A DNA stretch of 64,000 bases from Citrus sinensis. Its lineage: Eukaryota; Streptophyta; Magnoliopsida; Sapindales; Rutaceae. Both the position numbers and the translations under genes were made by a program. The first letter of the stretch is position 1; each line of letters begins with the position of its first letter. The notes under the pieces were generated by a model that did not search any database, was not told where the DNA came from, and saw only the letters and a list, made by a program, of their open reading frames with translations. Positions 45,751-55,520 of this stretch are shown here, one piece after another. Where the stretch lies: the NCBI RefSeq assembly GCF_022201045.2, contig NC_068561.1, positions 23,318,501-23,382,500 on the forward strand. Direction: 5' to 3'.

Positions 45751-47846
45751 ATGGGGGATCATTTTGTGTTGCTGGTGGATCGGTTGCTAACTGAGTCTAC
45801 CATTGAAGCTGCTATTGAGAGTGGAAACCGATCGCAGCAAGCCACACCCTCAGCAAAAGACGATAGGACTGCTGAATTTTCTACCCACAGGATGGACAAG
45901 AGTATTGGTTCTTCTCCAAGTAAATTAGTTGAGTGTAGGATTTGCCATGAGGAGGATGAAGACTCAAACATGGAGATACCATGTTCTTGCTGTGGCAGTT
46001 TGAAGGTCTGTTATGTTGTATGTGTAATTGATTCTTCAGGTTAAATTTCACTGTAGTACAGGTTGTTAGAAGGTATCATGCTTGTTTGTGTTGTTATAAG
46101 CTCTTTGTTTACTGTCTTTGATGCTTTGATTAAAACTGCATGCAGTTTAATCAAGTCAATAAGTAGTATAATTAAATAGATGGTTGTTCCATGTCTTAAC
46201 TTGGAAACTTAGAATTCCATGAAACTCAGATATTTTTTTTTTACTCCGGATTATTCATTTCGTATTTTATGTTTAAGCTCCAACTGTTGTAGGAGATTGT
46301 AATAATACCATAGCCCTTATCTTGGTTCTTTTGCGCTTGTAATTTTCTTGGTTTCAATTAGTTCTAATGAGATTGACTGTTTTCAGTATGCCCACCGCAA
46401 GTGTGTTCAGAGATGGTGCAACGAGAAGGGTGATACAACCTGTGAGATTTGCCGTGAGGTGCAACATTCTTAAATTAACCTGTTTTCGTATCTGTAAATT
46501 GATCATTGTTAGTGACTTACATTTTCATCAATTCTGGAAGAAAATAGTCTATAGCTTTTTTTATTTTGAATGTGCAGCAATACAACCCTGGTTATACAGC
46601 ACCTCCTCCTCTCTTCCGTTATGGTGGTAACTTCAGGTATGACTCTAACCCCTCATAAAGGTTTGTTGACATAGACTTCAATTTTCTTCACTTTGACGAT
46701 TCTCATGTCATGTAACCTTTGCGGGTTACTAATTTAGGGCAAATTGGGAGATTTCCGGAAGGGACCTGCATCATAACCCCCAATTAATAACCATGGTTAC
46801 TGGTGAACGGGAATTTCTGGATTCTGATTTTGATGAATATTACACTCCCAGTTCTAGAAGCCTCATATGCTGCCGTATTGTTGCTATAACTGTACATCTC
46901 TCTCTGACTCTCTTTGGTGTCCGCAGTTTGGTATCTATTAAAATGTTTCTTGATCTATGATATTCGAACGATGATTTATAAATCTACAATTTTATAACTA
47001 GGCTTGTTTACATTTTATGCAGTTTATGGTTCTCCTGGTATTACGCCACACACTTCCAATCATAATTAGTGGAGCTGGAGAATATTCCTTGACATTATTC
47101 ACGGTAAGACCAGCAGGCAAACCATTTATACTTCCAAAAAAAAAAAATGTTAGGGTTAGGGGTATGTGGAAGGATGATGATGTTATTTTAGCATGCTGAA
47201 ATAATAGGTTTGTGGTTCCTTTTCAGTTACTGATCCTGAGAACCATTGGTATTCTGCTGCCTATTTATGTCATGGTCAAAGCATTCACTGCTATCCAACG
47301 CCGTCGACACCAACAGGTTAATTATTAACTTTGAATAATGCAGTTAGAAAATCCTTCTAATCTGGTAGAATTCTCTTGCACCATTAGACGAAGCATCAAA
47401 GTACCAGCATTTGTTTATCCTACCTTTCTAGTTCTAAATCTTCTATGCACACGTCCTCTTGTACTCAACTATTCTTTTAACCTCATATATTTTGATTGAA
47501 TAACTCAATCTGGCTTTAATACTCCTTCTGATGGCCGTTAACACTTACTCTTTTCTCCTTGTCCCTCTTTTCAATTTGAAACAATGATGTTACATTGTGT
47601 GAAGCGACCTCATGATCCCCAGGCATACAGTGGATGCTTAGTTATGATGTTCTTGTATTTGATTTTTGATGCTTTGATAATCCTTCGACTACAAGACTTG
47701 TTTCTGATACTGCTGAAACAAGGGGTGAATCCCTTTTTTGTTTTCCTTTGCACTAGGATACTCGCTTCGCCCTCGTTACATCAGATGAAGAAAACGAGTT
47801 GCCACAACAGCAGCACACCCGACCACGTTTTGTTCATGCTGGATGA
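45751..47846 (+). CDS. RING-CH (RINGv, MARCH-type) membrane E3 ubiquitin ligase
   Basis: Seven coding exons, 45751-46005, 46387-46458, 46578-46636, 46738-46891, 47023-47103, 47227-47316 and 47757-47846, join in frame to 266 residues. The C4HC3 RING-CH finger is complete: C62, C65, C78, C80, H88, C91, C104 and C107. Two hydrophobic segments follow at about 175-197 and 208-232, then a short basic and Gln-rich tail, the usual MARCH/PIT1-like layout. Such ligases sit in the endomembrane system and ubiquitinate membrane proteins; the target here is unknown. The start lies directly after a splice acceptor and is the first ATG of its exon. Confidence 0.9.
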
Positions 47847-48797
47847 CTGTTGCAGACAAGTGTGACCAAGAAGGAACCAAGCAGTTGAACATATATATAG
47901 TGTACAGAAAAACTCACTTCAGTAAGCACGATCAGCTTTGCTTGGTAATAACATTAAATCATCATTTGATCTTCAGATTAAGTCTGATAGAACGGTGCGA
48001 TAGTGAAATGTGTATATTCTCATGAATTCCAAAAATTGCGATGGCAGTCGGCTACGAGGGTCTTGCGAAAGAGGGAATATAAGAATCAAAATTTTAGGAT
48101 TTCATTTAGGATTTTTTTTTCTATAAAGTCAATTCCTCTCCTCAAATGCTTGCCGTTAGTTTTATATATAACTTCTGTTAATGGATTTTTAAGTGTTCTT
48201 TACATCTTAAGATCTATGTCTGCTACTGAGAAGGAGCACAAAGACAGACCAAAGAATTGCACTTTCTATACCTCGCAACAAGTATAAACACCCCCTTTAA
48301 GAACTCAAATCCTACCGAAATAAACACACACAACAGCCGGCAAAAGACTTTAAAAAACACAAATAGAATAATTCAAGCTACTACAGCACATAATAACACA
48401 CAATCGACTTTGCAAAAATAATAACACAACAAATAGAATAGTTCAGACCAAAGAATTGCACTTTCTATACCTTGCAACAAGTATAAACACCCCCTTTAAG
48501 AACTCAAATCCTACAGAAATAAACACACAACAGCCAGCAAAAGACTTTAAAAACACGAATACAATAATTCAAGCTACTACGGCACATAATAACACACAAT
48601 CAACTTTGCAGTAATGACTAGAATAAAACAACACACACTGTCAAAAGTTTATAGTAGTCGCTAGAATAAAACAACCAAACAAGACTCTTTATTCACACCA
48701 GTTTGCAGTAATAACTAGAATAAAACCACCAAACTGTCTCTTTATTCACTCCACCAAATGGCAAAACAGGATCCTGCAAAAAAGAAAAATTCACTCA
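47847..48797. other. 3' region between convergent RING-CH and eIF5 genes
   Basis: Contains the UTRs of both genes and a tandem repeat (48245-48620). Plus-strand ORFs here are UTR shadows. Confidence 0.5.
48245..48620. repeat. tandem repeat, period about 199 bp, two units
   Basis: Unit 1 starts at CAGACCAAAGAATTGCACTT (48245) and unit 2 at the same words (48444). Similarity continues past TATAAACACCCCCTTTAAGA to the AACACACAATC region. A few substitutions and small indels separate the copies. The CA-rich word GTCGCTAGAATAAAAC also recurs loosely downstream. Confidence 0.85.
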
Positions 48798-50108
48798 TTA
48801 CTCTTCAGATTCCGACTCAGCACTCTGAAGCCACTCGATAAAAGGCTTGGCATTTTTCCAAATCTGGGAGTTTTTGCTGCCTCCTTTCAGCCCCTCTTGA
48901 TACCATTGCACTATATACTCTTCCTCCAACACATCAGAGTCATACAGAGCCTTCAGAACCAAAGCCACTTCCTTTGTCGCATATGAGCTTGACTTCCCAC
49001 AGAATGCCTCAATTGCTCGGAGCAGAAGCAACTGCAAACCCTCATCCTCAGCAACAGCAGCACCAAGGAAGTTCTTCTTCTTGACAACTTCCTTGGAAAA
49101 TCCTTTCTCAACGCCATTAAAAAGTGCCTCAAACAGCGCAGTCATCTTTTCCTGAGCAGATCCAGAGAGAGATCCCAGAATAGTTTGCAATTGCATCCCA
49201 GTAATACTTTTCTGCAGATTTGCTTTCAACTCATCAACAAGATTTTCGTGGGACTGTGAGTTCCCATTCTCAGCATGGGAACCTTTTGGACTACTAACTG
49301 CTTTACTGGTTGCTTTAGCCTTATTCTCTGACTCATCCGTAGAGAGCATAACCATATCAGCCGTCGCAGCACTCAATTGCTCTTGGATGCGCTGACGAGC
49401 TGCCTCTAGTGAGGTATCAGTTTGCCATTGAACATCATCATCAACCTCTTCCTTACCGTGTGGTGGTGACGAGTGGTCCTCATCAGAAACATTGGCCTTT
49501 CTCCTCGAGGAAGTGGCTTTTGTAGTGCCATCCTTTGAAGAGGAAGCCTTCTTCTTGACCTCTTTCTTTATTTTCTTCAACTCCTCATCCGCTGCCTCAC
49601 CTTCCTTAAGTCTCTCCTTCTCAGCCCTCCTCATTGCCTTCTTGCCTTTGGAGGCCTTTTTTGACTCGGGTGGGTTCTTCAGAATGAAAGTGTTTAGCTT
49701 GTCTCGCATATCAACATCAGACACAAAACCACAAGCAGCACACTTCAGTTGGATCATCTGAGTTTTAGTGATTATTATCTCAGTTTCTGGGTTTCCACAA
49801 CCATAACACTGAACATATTTCTTGATGAAGTTCTCAAGAAGACCTGCAAGCTTAGCAGTATCATGAGATCCATTAACAAGAGAAGTACCAGTTTTCTCGT
49901 CAAATTTAGATTGTGCACCAAGCTCACAACCGAAATATTTTGTTGTGTAAGAAGCTGGCCTTGCTAAAGCCTTTGCAATATCAACCATGTTCACAATATT
50001 TGTCTTGATGCCATTCCCACGGCCCTCAATTTTGGTAATCATTTTAGGCATCTTATACCGGTAGAAGGCATCACCCCGGTTATCAGCACCAATGTTCAGC
50101 AAAGCCAT
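48798..50108 (-). CDS. EIF5: eukaryotic translation initiation factor 5
   Basis: A single coding exon of 436 residues. The N-terminal GTPase-activating domain starts MALLNIGADNRGDAFYRYKM; R17 in FYRYKMP corresponds to the catalytic Arg15 of the human protein. It continues with KYFGCELGAQ and a zinc ribbon at about 100-125 (CYGCGN, CAACG). A lysine-rich linker follows, then the C-terminal W2/HEAT domain with its acidic-aromatic end (IVQWYQEGL, IEWLQSAESESEE). eIF5 triggers GTP hydrolysis by eIF2 on start-codon recognition. The start at 50108 is chosen over an in-frame ATG at 50132 because of homology and an optimal context (AAGATGG). The leader carries a long uORF. Confidence 0.96.
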   Translation of the reverse strand: MALLNIGADNRGDAFYRYKMPKMITKIEGRGNGIKTNIVNMVDIAKALARPASYTTKYFGCELGAQSKFDEKTGTSLVNGSHDTAKLAGLLENFIKKYVQCYGCGNPETEIIITKTQMIQLKCAACGFVSDVDMRDKLNTFILKNPPESKKASKGKKAMRRAEKERLKEGEAADEELKKIKKEVKKKASSSKDGTTKATSSRRKANVSDEDHSSPPHGKEEVDDDVQWQTDTSLEAARQRIQEQLSAATADMVMLSTDESENKAKATSKAVSSPKGSHAENGNSQSHENLVDELKANLQKSITGMQLQTILGSLSGSAQEKMTALFEALFNGVEKGFSKEVVKKKNFLGAAVAEDEGLQLLLLRAIEAFCGKSSSYATKEVALVLKALYDSDVLEEEYIVQWYQEGLKGGSKNSQIWKNAKPFIEWLQSAESESEE

Positions 50109-50135
50109 CTTGACCTCAAAGAAACAGAACAAATG

Positions 50136-50375
50136 TCAAGCGTAGGAAATAGTGCTGTCTTCTAAAACTTCTTGCACAAGAGAACAACAATGTTCAGCGG
50201 TTAGGAAAGGTTGCCAGTGACTGCAACCACAAAACTCTTCTGGGTATTCCTGAAATGGCACGAGATGCATACAGCCAAATCTTTCAGACAGAGGTCTAAT
50301 CTTTTTTCTGGATGAAGGACAATATTCTCCAAGCAACCCAACCGATCCCAAACAGGAAATGGCCTGTATGGACAT
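50136..50375 (-). CDS. 79-codon upstream ORF in the eIF5 leader
   Basis: After the likely leader acceptor (TCTACAG|ATTTTC, exon from 50414), the first ATG of the predicted spliced mRNA is at 50375. It opens a 79-residue frame (MSIQAISCLGSVGLLGEYCP ... SISYA-type end, actual last residues DSTISYA) that stops at 50136, only 27 nt before the eIF5 start. Its context is poor (TTTATGT). The peptide is rich in Cys, Trp, Phe and Pro, unlike random AT-rich frames here. I recall that plant eIF5 genes are listed among those with a conserved-peptide uORF, and eIF5 autoregulation through weak-context uORFs is known in other eukaryotes. Peptide conservation itself is not tested here. Confidence 0.6.
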   Translation of the reverse strand: MSIQAISCLGSVGLLGEYCPSSRKKIRPLSERFGCMHLVPFQEYPEEFCGCSHWQPFLTAEHCCSLVQEVLEDSTISYA

Positions 50376-50413
50376 AAAAGAAACTTCAATGTTGACGTGC
50401 TTCACCTTGAAAA

Positions 50414-51476
50414 TCTGTAGATTGCAAAAGAACAATTAGTTGTTATGAACAAGAATGAAATAAAATCACAGAAAATTATTAACAAGAAAGGGTCAATGAA
50501 ATCAACAAATCGGCATTCTCTAAACTAAGATCAAATTGACTAGTGCAATGTTCTTCAACAGACAGACTAGCCAAGCCACTTATCTTCAAAATTTAAAGAT
50601 ATTAAACAAACAACTCACTGTAATAACAGTGAAACTGAAATTCTGGAATGAATCATTCAAGAATCTAGACAAATGTGGTTTACAGTACCCGTCATCCAGC
50701 TAAAAACATCTAAATGATCCACAGTAACTTAGATAAAACAATCTAGATCAACAAACGTGTGCTAACAAGCACATAACAGCTGCAAACTTAATATTTTCAG
50801 TTCGAAATAAATAAATTTGAGTCTAATTAAAAAAGCCAATATATATATATATATAGACACATACATACAGATAACAAATTAAATTCAAATGGCTAAAGTC
50901 TTAATATATGGAAATCTGCAAATTCAGAAATTAAAAAAAAAAATACCAGAAATTAAAAAAAAAACACAAAACGTTATTATAATCTTTTCTGAATCCCCGA
51001 CATACTAACAACTCTTATTAAAAAATAATAACAATAATAAACTTCACAAATCCGCAAACATCAACATCAGATTCAGCGGCACCCAATCAAATATAATAAA
51101 TTTAAAATAAAATTTTTAACAATCAGCTTCCTGATTGCTTCTGCAAATCCAAAATTTCCAGTAAAAAAATTCCAATAAAAACAATAATATAAAGAAGTTT
51201 TAAACGTTCAAATTAGAAAACAAACGAAAACAATCCTCATTGATTATAAACAATATCTAAAACCCGATCGATCAATAAGATAAAATATATTTAAACCGAT
51301 GCAGCATCCTCACCATTCTTCAAGTACAACAATTTATTATAAATAAAAAAATAAGAGCAGAAAAAACAAACACTCACACGATTCAAGTGTTGGCACAACA
51401 CAGAATGCGAAGAAGGGAGGTTGAAAGATTTTGCGCGAGAGGCTTTGAGTTAAATACCCAAACACAAGGCGGTTTG
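50414..51476 (-). promoter_or_regulatory. eIF5 leader intron and non-coding first exon
   Basis: A donor-like GAATCGT|GTGAGT near 51379 and the acceptor at 50415 define a leader intron of about 0.96 kb. The presumed first exon (about 51465-51379) has no ATG. The intron is T-rich on the coding strand, as is usual for leader introns of strongly expressed plant genes. Confidence 0.55.
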
Positions 51477-51492
51477 GTTAGGGTTAGGGTTG
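51477..51492 (-). promoter_or_regulatory. tandem telo-box in the eIF5 promoter
   Basis: GGTTAGGGTTAGGGTT on the plus strand reads as AACCCTAACCCTAACC toward the gene, close to the presumed start of transcription. Telo-boxes are typical of plant translation-machinery genes. Confidence 0.75.
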
Positions 51493-51752
51493 CTGTTCTG
51501 TTTCAATGCTCTGCCTTTTGCTTTATTCAGCCAATAGTAACGCTACACGTAGCTTTCTCTGTAGCCCTGTATTTTTATCACATCTAACGAATATACTACA
51601 AATAAATAAAAACATCTTTTTTGAGATTGAAATTGAAACGTATTTTATAAATGTTGATAAAAATAGCGATTAATAAAATTTTTAAAATCTGCTTGTTTAT
51701 AGTATTTTTATTTTATCAACAGCTTTTAAAATAAGTAGGGGTTACATTTTAT

Positions 51753-52386
51753 TAGGGGTGGGCATGGGTTTGGTTGGATAGGGTTTGTGAAAACCCAACC
51801 CAACCCATTATTGAATAACTCAACCCAATACAATTAAATAAATATATTTAACCCAATCTAACGAAACCCTTAAATTATCGGGTTGGGTTGATTGAGTTGA
51901 AGATTTGAAATCAAATTCAAATTAAAAATTAAATAAAAAAAAGATACGAATGTTGAAATAAAACTTATTGGAATAAATTTTATATTATGAAAATTTTATT
52001 CATTTTCTAGTATTTGATAAAGAAAACTAAAAGAATATAGAATGAATACATCAAAAAAGTATCTTAGATGATTGAGAATTGAGATTTAAGAGAGTGATTT
52101 CAGTTTTGGAGTTAGAGTCTAGAGTAATAAATACAATAACAAAATAATCTCTTTTCGTTTTAATTTTTAGGATTTTACTATTGAAACTTATCTTATTCTT
52201 ATTATTATTATTTATGTGGGTTGGGTTGGGTTGCATGGGTTCATCATAGTTAACCCAACCCAACCCAATTGTTGATTGGGTTTGAAAAAATTAACCAATG
52301 ATAATCTACTCAACTCGTCAAAATTTAATTGGCTTACATTGGGTTGGGTTGGGTCAATTGGGTTGGATTGAGTTTATCCACCCCTA
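51753..52386. mobile_element. hAT-like MITE with 8-bp target duplication
   Basis: The ends are TAGGGGTGGGCATGG and its counterpart ATCCACCCCTA. The flanks are CATTTTAT (51745-51752) and TATTTTAT (52387-52394), 7 of 8 bases matching, as expected for hAT. The 634-bp interior is built of repeated (C)AACCCAACC / GGTTGGGTTGG words near both ends around an AT-rich core. It has no transposase. Confidence 0.8.
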
Positions 52387-52949
52387 TATTTTATAAGCAT
52401 TTTATAAAATTAGTTTATCTTACTCTTTTAAAGTTTTAATTATAATCTTAATATTTTAATAAAAGAAAAATTATGTCTTATTTTTTCATAAACGAATATA
52501 AAATAATTTGAACTTGTTTTATTTTGGCCGTTATTTAATAAAACAATACTTTATAATAAAATTTATTGAAAGCATACAAATTTTTTTTTAACTCACAACA
52601 ATTAAAACATAATGATTTACTAAATACCAAACTACTTTTTAATTAACAACTTATTTAATCTATGTAGTAAAACAACTCATTTCATTAGCTACAAAAATCA
52701 TACCGGTCTTAAATCAAAGTATTTCATTTTTGAGTTGGATTGTATTCACATAATCTCAATAAAATCTCTTTAAACCCCAACTTTAGTTTAATTTACTTCT
52801 ACCATTTTTATTGGTGTTTTACAAGTAGAAATTTAAAATTTCAACATCTAATAGCAAGTATCATTGACTATCTGACCTATTGCAAGGGCCCGTTTGATAG
52901 CAAAGTTATTTCTTTTAAGTTTGTATAAAATAGGGGGTATAGGTTAGGC

Positions 52950-53110
52950 AAATGAAACTTGTGAAAATTTAATTTTATCCATTATTGATTGGGTTGAGAA
53001 AAAAATCAATCCAATCTAACTTAATAAATATGTCCAGCTCAGATCATCCCAACCCATAATCATTGGACTGAGTTAAGTTGGGTTAATCGGATTAATTAAA
53101 ATTAAAAATT
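52950..53110. mobile_element. remnant related to the hAT-like MITE
   Basis: GATTGGGTTGAG, CATCCCAACCCATAATCATT and GTTGGGTTAATCGGATTAAT resemble the repeated words of the element at 51753-52386. The ends are not recognisable; probably an old or partial copy. Confidence 0.35.
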
Positions 53111-53492
53111 AAAAAAAAAATTACCATGTGTTATTGCGTTTTGTGAATTGAAAGATTTCTAAAATCATCGGTTTTCACTTTCTACCATTGTTGAAGGTGG
53201 AAGCACTCATTAACCAATTCTTAAAGGGGGGAAATATGAAACGGAAGCGGCAAGGATGGTTGTGGAATTAAATCCGGGGTAAAGAGATAAATCAATTTCT
53301 TTCGTTATAGGGTGGGCTACTTTTAGTGAAGAGGTTTTATTAGAATTTTCGTGGGGTGCTAACAGTTCAACTCTTATAACTGCCTGGAAGTTGATTTTTT
53401 TTTTTTCTCGGTAGTTTAGGGGTAAAATAATACTGATCTCAGCGAATCTTAGTTGAATTTTAAAAATATGTCAATCAAATTGTACTATATTA
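53111..53492. other. intergenic, nothing recognised
   Basis: AT-rich sequence with a poly-T tract; no supported feature. Confidence 0.5.
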
Positions 53493-53676
53493 AAAAATAG
53501 TGATGATACAACCACATAAATTTTTGTACAAACTGACATGTCATTAATTTATTAGTTGAATTAAAATATAAAATAATAAAAATAAATTATGTGGGTCAAA
53601 TGATATTTAATTTAATCAATCTTATCATGCCACATCAGTTTGTACAAGAATTTGTGATTATATCATTACTCATTAA
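53493..53676. mobile_element. foldback MITE
   Basis: The left half AGTGATGATACAACCACATA...TTTTTGTACAAACTGACATG pairs with the right half, whose reverse complement reads GAGTAATGATATAATCACAA...TTCTTGTACAAACTGATGTG. About 55-60 bp per arm surround an AT-rich centre with no coding sequence. Confidence 0.65.
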
Positions 53677-54338
53677 AAAAATAATTTATATAATTTTTTT
53701 TAAAATTAAATATTTTTAAGTATTTATTCATTTAATAATATGATGGAGTAAAAAGTAATTTATTAAGTCGTAAAATTAATTACACGAGAGCATTAAAAAA
53801 TATTTGAGATATTACTTAAGTTTTTTAGATGCTTCATGGGCTTTTGATATTTTACTCAAAAATATATTAATTAATAAAATATTTTTGAAGGTAATACAAC
53901 TTTTTTTTAATAAAACAAAAAAAGTTATTTATAACAAATTTTTATTAAATAGCTTTACTATAGCACCAAGAATAGTAAATATTACAGAAAATAAAAATAT
54001 TTACCGTAGGTAAGAACATTACACCATATATATTATATATTTATGTAAGAAATTGCTAGGTTCGCTTCTATCGCCAGTAGATCTACCACGTCAGCAACGG
54101 TCCCCACAATATAACGGACGATCATGTCCATAGATCTCAACGATCACTTCCTTCACTCGTCTCTTTATTTTTTTCTTTCTATTTTTTCTTGTTTGAAGCA
54201 GCCCTCGGAGCTTAAAATTCTGATTGGTAAATATGACGTCGCTTTTGCTAGTTAATTCGTCTTCTCTGCTATACTTTTGTTAGATCTCTCTTCCCGCCTC
54301 TAGAAAATTGATTAGGCTGAGCATTCAAGCAGAACAGC
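53677..54338. promoter_or_regulatory. intergenic and endosulfine promoter
   Basis: AT-rich DNA becoming more GC-balanced after 54060 ahead of the endosulfine gene. Pyrimidine-rich stretches near 54160-54300 probably mark the transcription start region. Confidence 0.35.
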
Positions 54339-54352
54339 AACCCTAACCCTAA
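54339..54352 (+). promoter_or_regulatory. tandem telo-box upstream of the endosulfine gene
   Basis: AACCCTAACCCTAA in the plus orientation, near the presumed 5' end of the endosulfine transcript. It matches the motif class found at NMD3 and eIF5. Confidence 0.7.
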
Positions 54353-55520
54353 TCAATCGGGATTTCTTTCTTTAATGTAATATTTAAAAACTTCTTTGTA
54401 TTAATTTTTTTTTTGGGGCAATTTTTGGATTTATGGCACAAATCGAGAAGCTGATTATTAATAATTTTTATTTATTTATTATATCTACGTAGATTCGGAC
54501 TTTATAATTTATTTTGTTATCCGTCTTGATATCATTTTTTTTCCTGGCTTTTTTTTTATTTATTTGGGACTGAAAATATTTAAGTCTACTGCAGCTGTAA
54601 TGGCCATGTCAGTGCACGTCAACATTGGAGTGTCTCTTTGTTTGATTTAATCTTCATTTGCGTATTTAATTTATAAGCTGCTGTACTTATTCAAACCTGA
54701 TCTCTCTCCCTCTTTTTTTATTTTATTTTATTGGGTGTGCTAATATTATTATTTTTGAATGTTTGGAACATTATTAGTAACTTTTTGCATTCTTATTCTG
54801 ATTATGCTGCAAATCATTTGTAATGATTTTTTTTAAAAATTATTTATGGGGTTAATTAAATTGTATGAAATTGGAGAATTTGATGCATCAATCGTATGAT
54901 TATAGCTTGCTGTTGGTACCTCTAGAAAAACTCTTTAATTAATGGAAGATCTTTGGAAGAAACATAGAGGTAAATGATAAATTTTCGGATGAAGAAAGAG
55001 CTTGCAACTCTTTCTTAGAGAAATACTTTAGGTAAAAAGTTATTTTTGGTTAATAAAAACACCTATCAAGTGCTTTCTCAAAAGTTGTTCTCAGGTGCTT
55101 CTGTTGGAAGAGATTTTAGCAGAAAGCACCCTAAAAAGCCGCTATTAGACTGAAAATCTTCAGTAGTTTATGAATTAGTTTGTAAGTTATTATTATTTTT
55201 TTTTGGGTTATTGAATCTTGAATTGAGTTGTCATTCTTTATATTAGCAAATTTGATCAGTCATTGGTGTTTCTTCTCTGAGATTTTCTTCTGCACTTAAT
55301 GTCATTTGTTTAATTCTTCTGAAGTTAAATTGCTTCTTTAATTTCATCTGAATGCATTCTGAAATGCGGTGACATATGTCGTGGTGACTGAATAAACCAA
55401 AATTTCCTCATGTTTGTGTGACAGCTTTCGTTGATTATTCCTAATTTTTACTGAAATTTTATCTGAACAACTGGTGTGCTATGGCAGTGTTGCTGTGTGG
55501 TTGGGTGGTGTTGAGACAAT
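54353..55520 (+). promoter_or_regulatory. 5' leader and leader intron of the endosulfine gene
   Basis: T-rich, intron-like sequence between the telo-box region and the start codon. An acceptor such as GCTATGGCAG|TGTTGC near 55490 is plausible. The exact exon borders are inferred. Confidence 0.45.

Noticed and set aside
48245-48620. Possible CRISPR-like or satellite array
   Set aside because: Only two long units with no spacers, in a plant genome; it is a simple tandem duplication.
50201-50389. 62-codon ORF overlapping the eIF5 uORF
   Set aside because: A different frame, starting with an ATG 14 nt upstream only if the frame is read from 50389. It has no family-like composition and the 79-codon frame with the adjacent stop is the better candidate. 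Its ATG would still merit a check in transcript data.
51477-51492. Interstitial telomere repeat
   Set aside because: Only two to three units located at a promoter; telo-box is the better explanation.
52051-52263. 70-codon minus-strand ORF with Asn/Lys runs
   Set aside because: It lies inside the hAT-like MITE and reads through its repeated words.
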